A stretch of DNA of 64,000 nucleotides from Rhynchopus sp. YZ270_cl-10 (taxonomy: Eukaryota; Euglenozoa; Diplonemea; Diplonemida; Diplonemidae): positions 1,292,889-1,356,888 of the forward strand of contig OZ037892.1 of the NCBI GenBank assembly GCA_964035575.1. The letters run 5' to 3'. Of the stretch, positions 19,499 through 29,419 are shown in pieces. The notes below the pieces were generated by a model that ran no database searches, was not told where the DNA came from, and saw only the letters and a list, made by a program, of their open reading frames with translations. The position numbers and the translations under genes were made by a program. Position 1 is the stretch's first letter; the number at the start of each line of letters is the position of its first letter.

Positions 19499-19804
19499 AT
19501 GAGCAGTCTCTCACCCTACCAGAGTAGTCTGCCCCGCAGTCCTGACCCACAGTACAACGAACTTGCTGACCGTGTGTTCCGCATGGCGGGGTGTCGCGGT
19601 GTGGTGCCACCACCTCCACTTGGGAGCGAGGCACATTCACCACATAGACAGGGCACGTGGCTCGGACCAGACCCTCGTGTACACATCGACCTTGACGATG
19701 CGGACGGAATAGAACAATCAGAAGTGGCGCGAGACATTGCAGCGTCACTGCTGTCGACCCCAGTCAAACAGCAGCGTGCGGGGTGGGAGCGGGCCCAACG
19801 GTAA
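19499..19804 (+). CDS. Small hypothetical protein
   Basis: 101 aa, not recognised. The ATG lies 24 nt after a polypyrimidine-AG (19473-19474), as for the other genes here. The N-terminal half is rich in Ser and Pro (SSLSPYQSSLPRSPDPQ) and the C-terminal third is acidic then basic (IDLDDADGIEQSEVARDI, STPVKQQRAGWERAQR). No signal peptide, span or Cys pattern. Codon use is like the neighbours, with many G/C third positions, which supports coding. It could also be the first exon of a longer gene, but no good donor was seen at its end. A hairpin repeat follows 80 bp downstream. Confidence 0.55.
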   Translation: MSSLSPYQSSLPRSPDPQYNELADRVFRMAGCRGVVPPPPLGSEAHSPHRQGTWLGPDPRVHIDLDDADGIEQSEVARDIAASLLSTPVKQQRAGWERAQR

Positions 19805-19886
19805 AGCAAGCACGTGAGCCTCGTTTGAGCCAAATAACGTAGAGCGTTCATTCTTTTTTCTTTCATTCTTTCCGGCTGAATATGAT

Positions 19887-19927
19887 AAGGTGACTAAGCA
19901 CGAGAGGCTTAGGATCATCTTATAAAC
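19887..19927 (+). repeat. Intergenic hairpin repeat, copy 4 (consensus form)
   Basis: AAGGTGA, CTAAGC-ACGAGAG-GCTTAG, GATCATCTTATAAAC. This copy is the clearest form of the family and lies 83 bp after the stop of the 101-aa gene. Confidence 0.7.
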
Positions 19928-20220
19928 TTTTCTTCTTTTGGCCGTGTTGTCTAATAACCCTTTGTATTGTACGTAGTTCATAAACCAGAAACCCTCTTTT
20001 GCGTTTTTTTTTTTTGACCCCCACACCCTAGTAACAACGCTTCGCATGTGGGTGACATCATCATCCCATACAACAGTCTCTGCAACTCCTCTCTCACTGC
20101 ACTCTTTACCCTACCCAATCGCCACAGACTGTTTATTACACTGGGGCTGAGACACAAAAAAAAAATCCCCCTCGGCATAGGTCCTCTACTTTTCTGTTTG
20201 ACAGTACATCGTTTGCCACT

Positions 20221-21060
20221 ATGAGTCGATATCTGCAGGTCTGTACAAATAAGGAAAAATGCAACAGTTTGCGTGACTTTGTAGCTGGTTGTTGTTTTTA
20301 GATGTCCACCAATAAAGCCCCCTCTCTCTCTCTCTCTCACCTCCCACCTCCCCACACAGAACCTGCTCACCAAGAACTACGGTCTGCACCAATGCGAAGC
20401 GTCTGGCGTTATTGTGGATCGGTGGAAGGTCTGTGTATCCCTCTCACACACACACACGGACCTTTCTCTCTCTCCATCCTCCTACCACACACACAATGAG
20501 TACAGCTTTCCAAGAGACGTTTTTTTTCTCCCCCAGCTGATTTCCACTTCATAACTCATTAACCCCACTCCCTGGGGCCCTAAAATATTTGGTGCAAGAA
20601 TAACGCTTTTTGTCATCTTATTATCACTGCACAGCTCCGCCAGAGGGAGTACACCCAGGGTGTGGTCTTCAACGTCACTCTGCATGACTGTGACAACCGC
20701 TCCGATGCACCTGTTGCGGTACTCTACTTCCGTGACGAGCAGGCTGTGGCGTGCTCATTCCTCGAGAAGGGCGACCGTGTTGCCATCAGCTCCTTCATTG
20801 TAGAGGCGAACCCTGCCTACAGCACGCAAAGCGAGGGCTGCCCAGTGCACGCACCCCTGCAGGAAGCCAAGCGCATCCTCGTCTGCGGTCCCGAAGCCGT
20901 CATCACCGTACAAAGCATGCAAGACGGAGACCCACTCGAGCTCATCCTCCGTCCAGGCAAGTACGACCAACCCGAGGCGCGTGTGTGTAACGAAAAGCGT
21001 AGCGAAGGAGGCAAGGTGTACTTCAATTCAGCACCCCGTCCGGGGGTGCCTGTGTCGTGA
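20221..21060 (+). CDS. Hypothetical protein, three exons
   Basis: Exons 20221-20238, 20360-20428 and 20635-21060, all joining in phase 0, give 170 aa. The first exon codes only MSRYLQ, so the gene is easily missed. The support is the AG at 20203-20204 that precedes the ATG by 16 nt, matching GTCTGT donors at both introns, and pyrimidine-AG acceptors (CCACACAG, CACTGCACAG). Exon 3 alone has 141 codons with clean coding bias. The protein reads as a compact beta-rich domain (GVVFNVTLHDCDN, VAVLYFRDEQAV, GDRVAISSFIVE), similar in feel to an OB-fold, and has no membrane span. I do not recognise the family; a nucleic-acid-binding role is a guess. Confidence 0.7.
20239..20359 (+). other. Intron 1 of the 170-aa gene, 121 nt
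   Basis: Donor GTCTGT after the sixth codon; acceptor CCCACACAG preceded by a (CT)n tract. Contains an ATG out of context that should not be mistaken for a start. Confidence 0.65.
20429..20634 (+). other. Intron 2 of the 170-aa gene, 206 nt
   Basis: Donor GTCTGTGT, same as intron 1; acceptor ATCACTGCACAG. Carries (CA)n and (CT)n tracts. Confidence 0.7.
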
Positions 21061-21211
21061 GTTTTAAAAAAAAGGAAAGAAGAAAAAAAATGTAAATGTG
21101 TGGATGGGGAACAACTCACGTTGTGCCCGTTTCTGCAAGGGGCAGACTTTCCGCGCTGAAGAATCCGATGAAGAATTCTTCGAAAAAAAAAAAATCCCAA
21201 AAAAAAAAGAA

Positions 21212-21241
21212 TTTTCCAATGAAGAATTCTTCATTGGAAAA
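21212..21241. repeat. Perfect 30-bp palindrome
   Basis: TTTTCCAATGAAGAA mirrored by its complement with no loop, centred on GAATTC. It lies about 150 bp after the stop of the 170-aa gene. Confidence 0.9.
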
Positions 21242-21766
21242 AAATAAAAATAAAAATAAATTCCCGGGAGAGAAAAAAAAATACCCCGCATCACCAGAAC
21301 TGACCAGAACTGGCCTCATGAACAAAGTGACCCCGTCACAGCCAGAACGCGACTCAATTGATCAAACGCCGAACGAAAAGGAAACATGCAGCATGGCGAA
21401 ATAATAAAAGTAGCGTACCGTGCGACTGCGGCGCAAGCTTGCAACCCACCTTCCCATGACAGTAAAAATGTGCAATTTTAAGCGCAATTTTTTGAAATGT
21501 TGCGTACCGTGGCTTCGCCAGGAGCCTTGATGCTATGACCACCGTTTCTTTTTGTACACGTACTGAGGTTACTGATAATTCGTGTGTCTGGTGCAAATAT
21601 CAATGAAGTTGAACTCCTCAGTTGGATACCCGAGGAATTCTCTCATTCCGGGTCGGGCTCGACAGCGCCTTTTTATTTTTTTGGAATCTCAGGGACTGCG
21701 CTGGGACGCGTTTTTTGGGCCAGAACTCTAGTTTCTCCGCCGGAGGCCCCCAACTTTCCGTGAACT

Positions 21767-21789
21767 CCCGGCGCGCGTAGCGCGCCGGG
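21767..21789. repeat. GC-rich hairpin
   Basis: CCCGGCGCGC-GTA-GCGCGCCGGG: ten perfect base pairs with a three-base loop, in otherwise AT-rich spacer. Confidence 0.85.
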
Positions 21790-21984
21790 CTCGGGACGTA
21801 TTTACCTTTTATGTACAAAATCACGATTCTTCATCAAAAATCGTACCCAATGAAGGAGCGCGGAAACACTGCCAAGGGGGGAAAAAAAAAGCGGGGTTTG
21901 TAGACCCTCTAACGAAATGAAGTACCCCACATATCTTGTTGAGTTGAGGCCTTTTGAGAACCAACCCACCACCCCCCCTGCAGG

Positions 21985-23427
21985 ATGCACCACAACGGTG
22001 GGATGAATAAAGGTGTTCTATGTGTTGCTGTGTGGTGTGCACTGTGGGTGCAGTGTGAGGGGCAGGTGTGTTCGGAGGTACAGCAGAACTGGACGAAGTG
22101 TGCGAGTGTTCGCTGCACGCAGACGGACCAGGTACTGTACGACGCGTGCGTGCAGGGGTGCACGAACACGCTTAAGGGGGACTGTCTGATGAACAGCAGC
22201 TGCACCGTAGCAGGGGTGCAGTGCATCCTTTACGAGGGCTGCACGACGTGCGCACAATGTAACCAGAACCAGTGCGGGCTCCTTTCCGGGTGCAAGTGGA
22301 CAGGCATGAACTGCACCTACGAACGTGACATCACACCCGTCTGCGACAACGTTGAGGCAGAGAAGATGGCCATCAAGCAATGCAACGAGCGCCGCTTCTG
22401 CCAGTGGAACTCTGGAAGCCACGGCGGGTGCGGGATGTCCTGTGCAGAAGCTGTCGAGGATACCTGCAAGTTGTACCCCACTGCGTGCAAGTGGAATACC
22501 GACAAGAGTGTTTGCGAGCAGGCAGCATCCACAGGAGGCCACGGCTCAGTGGCACACCCGACAGAGGCACCCACAGCACCTGGCACGACACCCGCACCTG
22601 GTGCCACTGATGCGCCTGCAGGCGCACACACCACAGATGCACCTGCGGTCTCTGCGTGCACCCACACAGACGAGCACGACTGCACCGCTGCGGGCTGCAA
22701 GTGGGACTCGCATGGCGGCGGCTGCTCCGCATCGCGTGGTGCTGCAGTGCTGAACGGCGGTACGACCGACGCGCACGGCACGGGTACCCCCCCTGCAGTC
22801 GACTGTCTTGCACTGTCCACTAACAAGGAAAAATGCGTTGCTGAAGCTGCTTCGTGTATGTGGTTCGAGATCAGCGCCACGCAGCAGGCCTGCATGGACA
22901 GCTGTGCACTCTCGAACCTCGAAACTGCGTGCACCCACATGGAGGCGTGCTCCTGGGAGAGCGCCACAAGCGTCTGTGGGGTGGACTGCCCACGCTACGC
23001 CTACCAGTCATGGTGCGAGGCCTTTGGCGAGTGTGTGTGGCTTGGCAGGCGTTGTGTCTATGGTTCACCGCAGGCATGGTACGAGGTGTCGCCCGCGTAC
23101 AAAGACTCGCCCCTCGGGAAGCTTGTGGCGTCGCCTGACTACGAGACCACGCCGCACTACAAGGACAGCCCTGAGTACAAAGACACACCCGAATACGACC
23201 AGAAGATAGCATTCGAGCAGACGGGGTGGGACTTCGACACAGGCGACACGGTCAAGAAGTTCATCATTCTCTTTGTCTTCATCTTCGTCATGATGGGCAG
23301 CTTCGCCGCATTCGTCATCTACCGCAAAAGAAAGGAAAAGCCGAGTGTCCATGCAAGCGCCCAACAAGACACATCGATGCAAAACATGGTTGACAACACT
23401 GGTGGCTACACACAGACGCAGCTGTGA
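21985..23427 (+). CDS. Cysteine-rich type I membrane protein
   Basis: 480 aa from the first ATG, or 474 aa from the ATG at 22003, which starts a more typical signal peptide (MNKGVLCVAVWCALWVQCEG). The splice acceptor AG at 21982-21983 is only one base before the first ATG, so either may be used. The ectodomain has about 40 Cys in repeats of about 45 residues with a recurring C-x-W core (GCKWTGMNC, ACKWNTDKSVC, GCKWDSHGGGC, ECVWLGRRC), reminiscent of plexin-type repeats. A Pro/Thr/Ala linker sits near residues 195-225 and a tyrosine-rich repeat (YKDSPEYKDTPEYD) before a single membrane span at about 420-445. The tail is short and basic. Probably a cell-surface adhesion or receptor protein; its ligand is unknown. 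Confidence 0.85.
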   Translation: MHHNGGMNKGVLCVAVWCALWVQCEGQVCSEVQQNWTKCASVRCTQTDQVLYDACVQGCTNTLKGDCLMNSSCTVAGVQCILYEGCTTCAQCNQNQCGLLSGCKWTGMNCTYERDITPVCDNVEAEKMAIKQCNERRFCQWNSGSHGGCGMSCAEAVEDTCKLYPTACKWNTDKSVCEQAASTGGHGSVAHPTEAPTAPGTTPAPGATDAPAGAHTTDAPAVSACTHTDEHDCTAAGCKWDSHGGGCSASRGAAVLNGGTTDAHGTGTPPAVDCLALSTNKEKCVAEAASCMWFEISATQQACMDSCALSNLETACTHMEACSWESATSVCGVDCPRYAYQSWCEAFGECVWLGRRCVYGSPQAWYEVSPAYKDSPLGKLVASPDYETTPHYKDSPEYKDTPEYDQKIAFEQTGWDFDTGDTVKKFIILFVFIFVMMGSFAAFVIYRKRKEKPSVHASAQQDTSMQNMVDNTGGYTQTQL

Positions 23428-23704
23428 ACGAGACATGAGAAAATCTTGTTTCAAAACTCATAAACTAAGGTACGTTATGTGGTGTGAAGTGCAGTATCGT
23501 GTGGGGGCAGGGCACACAGCACACGCCTCAGGGGCGTGCGAGAGTCCGATAATTTACTGGCCTTCGCACACCCAGCGAGAGGGAGGACGAGTCGTGTGTT
23601 TGTGTCCTGCGGGGTTGTGTCCTTCAGGGTTTGTTTTGTTGTGTTTCGCTATCTCTAGTTACGTTTTCACAGTTCTGGTTTGTTGTATGTTTATGTTTTA
23701 ACAT

Positions 23705-23735
23705 GAGTGTGCACGGTGCACATTCATCTTTCACG
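23705..23735 (+). repeat. Covariant hairpin relative
   Basis: GTGTGCACGGTGCAC followed by ATTCATCTTTCACG. Loop ACG and the tail match the family at 5270 and 11848; the stem is short. Confidence 0.4.
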
Positions 23736-23819
23736 TTTCTTTTTTTTTTCCCTCCGGTAGGGCTGGTACTGCCTTCACCCCACAGGTGTCTTCACGTTAT
23801 CTGCTTTACTTATTTTTAG

Positions 23820-23858
23820 AAGGTGACTAAGCACGAGAGGCTTAGGGTCATCTCATAA
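23820..23858 (+). repeat. Intergenic hairpin repeat, copy 5
   Basis: AAGGTGA, CTAAGC-ACGAGAG-GCTTAG, GGTCATCTCATAATC. Identical core to copy 4, with three tail differences. Confidence 0.7.
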
Positions 23859-24799
23859 TCTTTGCTCTTTTCCCCCTCTGATATTGGGAAAAGTTCGCCT
23901 TTTGGGTGTAGTTTTATTCGCATTTTTCAGAGCTTCTTCACCTATCCCATCCCCGACTGTGTTCTTGGTAAAAATCGTTTTATCACCCTGCTTTCCCACA
24001 ACGCGATAACGATTTGTGGAAAGGGGAGAGTCGTGTGTGCGGGGGGTGGGGGTGGGGGTGGGGTGTACCCTTGTGAGACTAAGTCTCGGTATTCCAGAAT
24101 TTTCTGCTTTTGTGACGACTGTCTGTATGACAGTTACGCGAAATAAATGCAAAAAAATTGGTCAGTATTGGAGTGTACCATTGGTAAGCAATACTATTTC
24201 AATGATGATACAGGTAACGACACCACCCTTTTTTGTCAGTTGTGTGCACGTTTAGGAAGGCAACTTCCCCTTTATCCTGCTAACTCCATTTTCTTGGAGC
24301 TTCCAGGACCGTACATTGCTCCGTGTCATAAAAGGAATGGTAAAAAAGTTTTCCAAAGCAAAACATAGTTTTCTCTGTACGGTAAAGGCGTTTGCACTTT
24401 CAACTTCTCTTTTTCTCTCTTTTTTGTATTGTTTGCGTCTTTCACCACGCTGACACAGAAGAACATTATACAAACCAGCGACCGCCCTTTGTCTTGGTGG
24501 TGGCATGTCCTCTCTCTCCCTCCCCCCTACCCCCTCTCCCATCGTAGTTCTCTTTGCTCCCAAAAGGGGCGAAGAAAACCCAAAATAGAACATCAAAAAA
24601 GCTCCACTATTTTCCCTAAAAGAACTGAATACCATGAACTGAATGAATTTTTTCCCCCCGGTACAGCCGGTCACGTACCAAGGTGCACTGCCACGAGTAT
24701 TTCAAGTCAACTTTTTTTTTGGAAGGTGTCTGGAAGTGTGCAGTTTTTTTGGGCCTTTTGATTTGATCTCCTCTCTTCACCACAACAGACACACACCGG

Positions 24800-26752
24800 A
24801 TGTCTCTCAACCAGGAGGCATCCGCCTTCGCCACCCCCACCCCTACTCCAGGGAACATCGACGACCGCCAATCGCAGTCAGACTTCGGGCACATCCATGA
24901 GTACTCCACGGATGGGTCCTCCAATGGGAAGACGTCGCAGAATGGTGCACCGCTGCCTACTGCGATCTCGCCTGTGTCGGTTGGTGCAGAGCAATCGGCT
25001 TTGGAGTCGGAGGGTGCGTCTGTGCGTCGTGTTGACGATGCGGACGAAGGGAATCAAGGTAGTGCCAAGGAGGACGCACAGCCAGACGAGGGCCTCGCAG
25101 ACCTGCAGACCTTCTCCAGCCGCATCTCCAGCTCACGCATCTCCCCCGCACCGCCCCCGCCCCCACCCTCCTCAGGCATGCAGTCGCCGCTGTCGCCGCA
25201 GTCCTGCACCTCAGCACTGTCACCACTTCCTACTCCCGTGTCAAGCTTTGCTCCAAAGAGAATGCATCCCGGGCATGCCAGGAATTTGAGCAGCGGGTCA
25301 CTGCAGGGGGTGACGCGGAGTCACACCTTGGGGAGTACGCGCACATTGTCATTGTCTGATGCGAAGAAAAGTGCGGCTAGGGCATCGGTCAATTCAACGT
25401 TGGCATCAAAACCGGTGCAGACCCCACTGATGTCGCCAAGGGATGACAGCCACAAAGCAAAGTCGCCGCCAGCCGTGCCCCTCATACCACGCACCAACAG
25501 CTACGCCGCCTCGCAAGACAGCGCCTCGGAGTCAGCCTCGAACGCACCCTCCCGCCCGATCTGTATGTTCTCCGACGACGAGGGCAGCGTCTTCTCGGAC
25601 GTCGAGATGCGTTCCCCCAGCCTGGCCGACAGCTTAGGTAGGGTAGCTTCGCGGTTCACTGCTCCCGCTCCTGCTCCTGCTTCAATCTGTTCTCCGCTGT
25701 CGTCTGAGAAGCAGGAGCTACGGGGTGACGACGACTTCAACTGGGAGGGTCATTGCAAGCAGGGCAGCTGGGTGTCGTCTGTGATTCTTGCGTCTGTGTT
25801 CGCAGGGGCGGCGGTGGGTGCCTGTGTTGCGGTAACGCATGAACCACCGCCATGCTCAGACGAACAGTCGGACACCGCAGTGGAGATCCTCATCGACAGC
25901 GACACACCCGAGAACACACCGCCACACTCCCCAAGCCAGCATGTACAGCACCTCTCAGCCTCGGCGCTGGAGGCAGCGTCCAGCATGTACACCGTGAACA
26001 GCTGCCTCACCCCCAATGCAGAAGCAGAGCAAGAGCTGGAACGTGCCCTGCAACGCGAGAGAATGCTTCTCGAGGAGATTGACAAACTGAAGGAAAAGGA
26101 TGCGGCGAACGACCTGCAGAAGCAGAAGACAGAAGACAACAACAACACCCCTGAGAGGGGCGTCACCTTCGACGCACCAGGGCTCGAAAGCGAGGACGGC
26201 TACCAGACCGACATCGTACGCATCCGCATGAGCAACAACACTGTCATCCCACTGTCGATCCGAACCCGTGAAGGTGACTGGCTCATCAGCGAGGCACCCG
26301 ACCGCGAAATGCTTCCCGAAGAGTTCGTTGCGGCGCAGCTGAAGGAGTACTCCTTCATCCGCAACATCTGTGTCGTCTGCGGTCTAGTGGTGTTCCCCTG
26401 TGTGTACCCATTCCTGAAGTCGCTGCCGCTGAAGTCAGGTGCGCAAAAAGGCGTTGCAATCAACCTTGCCTGCGTGTCGCTCATCTGCTTCACCCTCACA
26501 ATCGTTTTCTTCTCGCAAAGCGGGCGTAAGATCGTAGGGGCAAGCTTCCTTGGCGCCTTCTTCTTGTTCCTCTTCATTGCGTACTACACATACACCAGAG
26601 GGCGTATGAAGAAGCGTCGCTTCTTGGGGAAGGAGGCAGAAAGTGTGGCCAAGGTGCGCAGTGCACGCAAAGAAAAGCAGCGGCGGGTGCATGTCGTGCC
26701 TCCAGCACTGAAGGAGATGATGAGGAAGAAGAAGGAGGAGAAAGAGGTGTGA
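24800..26752 (+). CDS. Membrane protein with long Ser/Pro-rich N-terminal region
   Basis: 650 aa, family not recognised. The ATG lies 11 nt after the predicted acceptor AG at 24787-24788. Residues 1-320 are low-complexity, rich in Ser, Pro, Ala and acidic residues, with many SP and TP pairs that could be phosphorylated. A first hydrophobic span lies at about 323-345 (WVSSVILASVFAGAAVGAC). A short coiled coil follows near 410-445 (ELERALQRERMLLEEIDKL). Three more spans are close together at about 522-540, 553-572 and 578-598, and the tail is strongly basic (MKKRRF, REKQRR, MRKKKEEKEV). There is no signal peptide, so the long N-terminus is probably cytosolic. Four spans, a coiled coil and a basic tail would fit an organelle-membrane tether or shaping protein, but this is conjecture. 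Confidence 0.8.
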   Translation: MSLNQEASAFATPTPTPGNIDDRQSQSDFGHIHEYSTDGSSNGKTSQNGAPLPTAISPVSVGAEQSALESEGASVRRVDDADEGNQGSAKEDAQPDEGLADLQTFSSRISSSRISPAPPPPPPSSGMQSPLSPQSCTSALSPLPTPVSSFAPKRMHPGHARNLSSGSLQGVTRSHTLGSTRTLSLSDAKKSAARASVNSTLASKPVQTPLMSPRDDSHKAKSPPAVPLIPRTNSYAASQDSASESASNAPSRPICMFSDDEGSVFSDVEMRSPSLADSLGRVASRFTAPAPAPASICSPLSSEKQELRGDDDFNWEGHCKQGSWVSSVILASVFAGAAVGACVAVTHEPPPCSDEQSDTAVEILIDSDTPENTPPHSPSQHVQHLSASALEAASSMYTVNSCLTPNAEAEQELERALQRERMLLEEIDKLKEKDAANDLQKQKTEDNNNTPERGVTFDAPGLESEDGYQTDIVRIRMSNNTVIPLSIRTREGDWLISEAPDREMLPEEFVAAQLKEYSFIRNICVVCGLVVFPCVYPFLKSLPLKSGAQKGVAINLACVSLICFTLTIVFFSQSGRKIVGASFLGAFFLFLFIAYYTYTRGRMKKRRFLGKEAESVAKVRSARKEKQRRVHVVPPALKEMMRKKKEEKEV

Positions 26753-27772
26753 AGGGGGGTTGTGGAGGTCTTATATTAAGATGCTGTTTTCGTGCAACCC
26801 CTCAGAATGGAAGGAAGAAAAATACTGAACGGGGTTGCGTATGTTACTGTGGACTGTCTTTGTTAGATGCGTGCGAGGTGTCTTTCAAGCGGGAGTTATT
26901 GAATGGACAAAAGAAAAAAAAGGGTGAGAGCAGTTGGGGAGAAAATAGAATTTTCCTTCGTTATTTTGTTTTTGTGTTTTGAATTTTGTGCTTTTTCAGC
27001 TCTTCTTTTTAGAAAACCTGATGTCCACAGTTTCCCCCTTTTTTTTGTCTCTAGCCACGCATCTCACTCTCAACATCGAAGTGTTCGATGCCTCTGCATT
27101 TGTAAAAAAATCTTTTCATCTCCAACCTGATTTTTGTCACCACAAAAAATTAGTCGTCCCCAAAACCCCTCAAAACACAAACCCTTCAAATCTTCTGTTT
27201 CCACAGAATTTCCCCCCCATTTTTTTTTTTTGTGTACACCCACCAGGGATTCTTCGCTCCTTCTTCGGGTGTGAATTTTGAAGAAGATTTTTTTTTCCCC
27301 TTCAGAAAAGTACATTCCGAGCTTTCTCCCCACACAAGCGGTCGTCGCGCGCGCTTCGCGCGCGCTCCTCCCTGACAAAGTTGGAAGAGGTGTGAAAATT
27401 CACGGGAAAATGGGGAAACCAGGGCCTGACGCTAATTTTTGGGTTTTTGTGAAATCGTGGGAGGCTCAAAAAAATTCTCCTGCGCCCGTTTTTTGATTTC
27501 ACGTAACAGTCCACATTGGGGTGTCTTTCCGCGAGCGAAGCGAGCGGAAAAAAATTTTAAGGTGTACCTCCGCGAGCGCAGCGAGCGGAAAAGTGTGTTG
27601 GGACTGTGCGAGGCAGGTGTTTTTACACATCTTAGATGGTTTTTACCTGAAGAGGGTGTACAAAGGCACACTCTTGGTTGTAAATGGAGCGTGCTTCGGA
27701 GACTGGCCCATATGACCAGGCCTCTGAGGCCCGTGAAATTTTTTTTCCCAAAAATTTTTTTTTTATTCCCCT
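26753..27772. other. Spacer with small palindromes, no gene seen
   Basis: AT-rich, with GC-rich small palindromes such as GCGCGCGCTTCGCGCGCGC near 27345-27365 and CCGCGAGCGAAGCGAGCGG near 27529-27547. No coding frame. Confidence 0.5.
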
Positions 27773-28123
27773 GGGAAATAAAGTATACGAAGGATTTGGC
27801 ACTTTTAGCGGGATTTTATTTAATGATAATTTCACGCTAAATTTTGGTACATGTAGGTAGTAGGGCTGGAGGGACCGTCCAGCCTTTTTTAGCCTCCCTC
27901 CAGCCTCCTCAATCCCGCCAGCCCCTCAGCGGGCCTATCTAGGGGTCCGCGGGACCCGGTAGCGCTGGCGGGAGGGTAATGAGAGCTTTTTTTTTTTTTT
28001 TTTTCACGCTCTTTTTTTTTTTTTTTCCCTGAGAGCTTCCTGTGAGGACACATACTCGTTAGTTATTGCACAATAAATAAGTCACGCTAAAAGTGCCAAA
28101 TCCTTTCGTATACTTTATTTCCC
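27773..28123. mobile_element. Inverted-repeat element E1-a
   Basis: 351 bp. The ends are inverted repeats of about 40 bp, GGGAAATAAAGTATACGAA at the left and its complement (with one extra A-T pair) at the right, each continuing into GGATTTGGCACTTTTAGCG. Two relatives exist, at 28323-29402 (opposite orientation) and 46017-46186. No coding capacity; no clear target duplication. Confidence 0.7.
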
Positions 28124-28140
28124 GTGAAATAATAACTATT

Positions 28141-28306
28141 TATTCACCTCCTTTTAGCGGGGTTTTATTTTGCGATAACTTCACGCATTTTTTTCCCAGG
28201 CGAGGGCTACTTAATTTGCCGAGCGAAGCGAGGCAAATTGAGTGCACGAGCCTGGGAAAAAAATAAGTGAAGTATCGCAAAATAATCCGCTAAAAGGAGG
28301 TGAATA
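28141..28306. mobile_element. Inverted-repeat element E2-a
   Basis: 166 bp, TATTCACCTCCTTTTAGCGG at the left and its complement at the right. The centre is the palindromic patch AATTTGCCGAGCGAAGCGAG. It is the uninterrupted form against which the insertion in E2-b can be read. Confidence 0.75.
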
Positions 28307-28322
28307 CGTAATTTTATTTCAC

Positions 28323-29402
28323 GGGAAATAAAGTATACGAAAGGATTTGGCACTTTTAGCGGGACTCATTTATTGTGCAATAACTAACGAGAATGTGTCC
28401 CTCCAGGTAGCTCTCATTACCCTCCCGCTAGCTTTTGCTCGCTGGGAACCTGCAAAAAACTGGTGAATTGGGCCCATACCCTGGTATGTGGGGTGGGATA
28501 CGCATTTTTGGGGTGGCAGAACCATGTGTGAGCCACAGGGTGGTGCACGTGTGACCCCATGCAGTACCACGCAACCCACGTTTTTACACACACAACAACG
28601 GCATTTTGCGTGTAGCGCGTACAGTATGTAGCCTAAAAAGCCCACACCACGTGTACGCATAGCGCGTAGCGCAGCGTGTGGTCGGGTTTGGAAAGCTGCC
28701 TCAACGGTACACAAAGCTACATCCCGACCTCTCGCCACCTCAGTGTCCCCTCGGGTGCTAGCGGGAGGTCGGGAAATGGCTGTCGTGCAAGAGCGAGACA
28801 CATTCAGAAGATCCCCTCCCATCACAGAATATCATGCCAGCCACCACCTTCCTCACAATGAAGTAAAGGGGGTGGTGTGTCCTTCGTCTTGATAGTGAGA
28901 TCGTCACGGAGATACACTATGTACGAAACGAAGTCGGCTTCCGTGGGCTTACCGTCAGGCTTGCCAATGAATTCCTTAAAAAGCGGTCCCATTCACGGAC
29001 GTACGGTGTCGACAATGCTAGTCCTTCAGCAAAACCACTGTAGTGCTTGTCCATCTCCTGTCGGAGGACCGTTTGCGTCTTACATCCTTCGGCATGTTGC
29101 ATGTGTCAGAAAAAAATGGGAAAAGTGCAAAAAAAATTCGAAATTTTCAATTTTTACGTGGGTGGTGGTGCAGGATGTACCAAAATTTAGCGTGAAGTTA
29201 TCGCCAAATAAAACCCCTGTTTTAGCGTGAAAAAAACAAAAATAAAATCCCGCTCTGAAGGAATTGCAGTGAAAAAAAGTGAAAAACGCGTGAAATAAAG
29301 TTCAATGAGCGGGTTTTTAATTTGCGATAAAAAAACTGCGTGAAATTATCATTAAAAAGAATCCCGCTAAAAGTGCCAAATCCTTCGTATACTTTATTTC
29401 CC
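28323..29402. mobile_element. Inverted-repeat element E1-b with internal debris
   Basis: 1080 bp, bounded by the same inverted repeats as E1-a but with the inside reversed. It is larger than its relatives because it carries about 700 bp of extra sequence with a recombinase-like remnant (28830-29102). A further repeat pair with E1-a (CACGCTAAATTTTGGTAC near 27834 and its complement near 29174) shows the copies have exchanged or nested. Confidence 0.6.
28830..29102 (-). pseudogene. Possible tyrosine recombinase N-terminal remnant
   Basis: On the - strand one frame reads LALSTPYVREWDRFL. After a one-base shift within a T/A run the next frame reads KEFIGKPDGKPTEADFVSYI and then VYLRDDLTIKTKD. 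This order (helix with YxxxWxxF, then a P-x-x-x-D-F-V-x-Y-x-x-YL helix) is that of the SAM-like core-binding domain of tyrosine recombinases. No catalytic half is nearby. The match rests on pattern only, so the call is tentative. Confidence 0.35.
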
Positions 29403-29419
29403 AGTGGAATAAAATTACG

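Larger units (their letters stand above)
21061..21984. other. Spacer with palindromes, no gene seen
   Basis: Holds a 30-bp perfect palindrome (21212-21241), a GC-rich hairpin (21767-21789), A-rich tracts, and ends in a C-rich tract with AG at 21982-21983. No coding frame is convincing. Confidence 0.6.
23428..24799. other. Spacer, no gene seen
   Basis: About 1.4 kb. It holds a covariant hairpin relative (23705-23735), a consensus hairpin repeat (23820-23858) and a GGGGGT-type repeat (24043-24065). The last 60 nt are pyrimidine-rich and end in CACAACAG (AG at 24787-24788). Confidence 0.55.

Noticed and set aside
28370-28825. 151-codon - strand frame in element E1-b
   Set aside because: No domain, runs through inverted-repeat sequence, and its codon use is unlike the genes; the recombinase-like reading lies in other frames.
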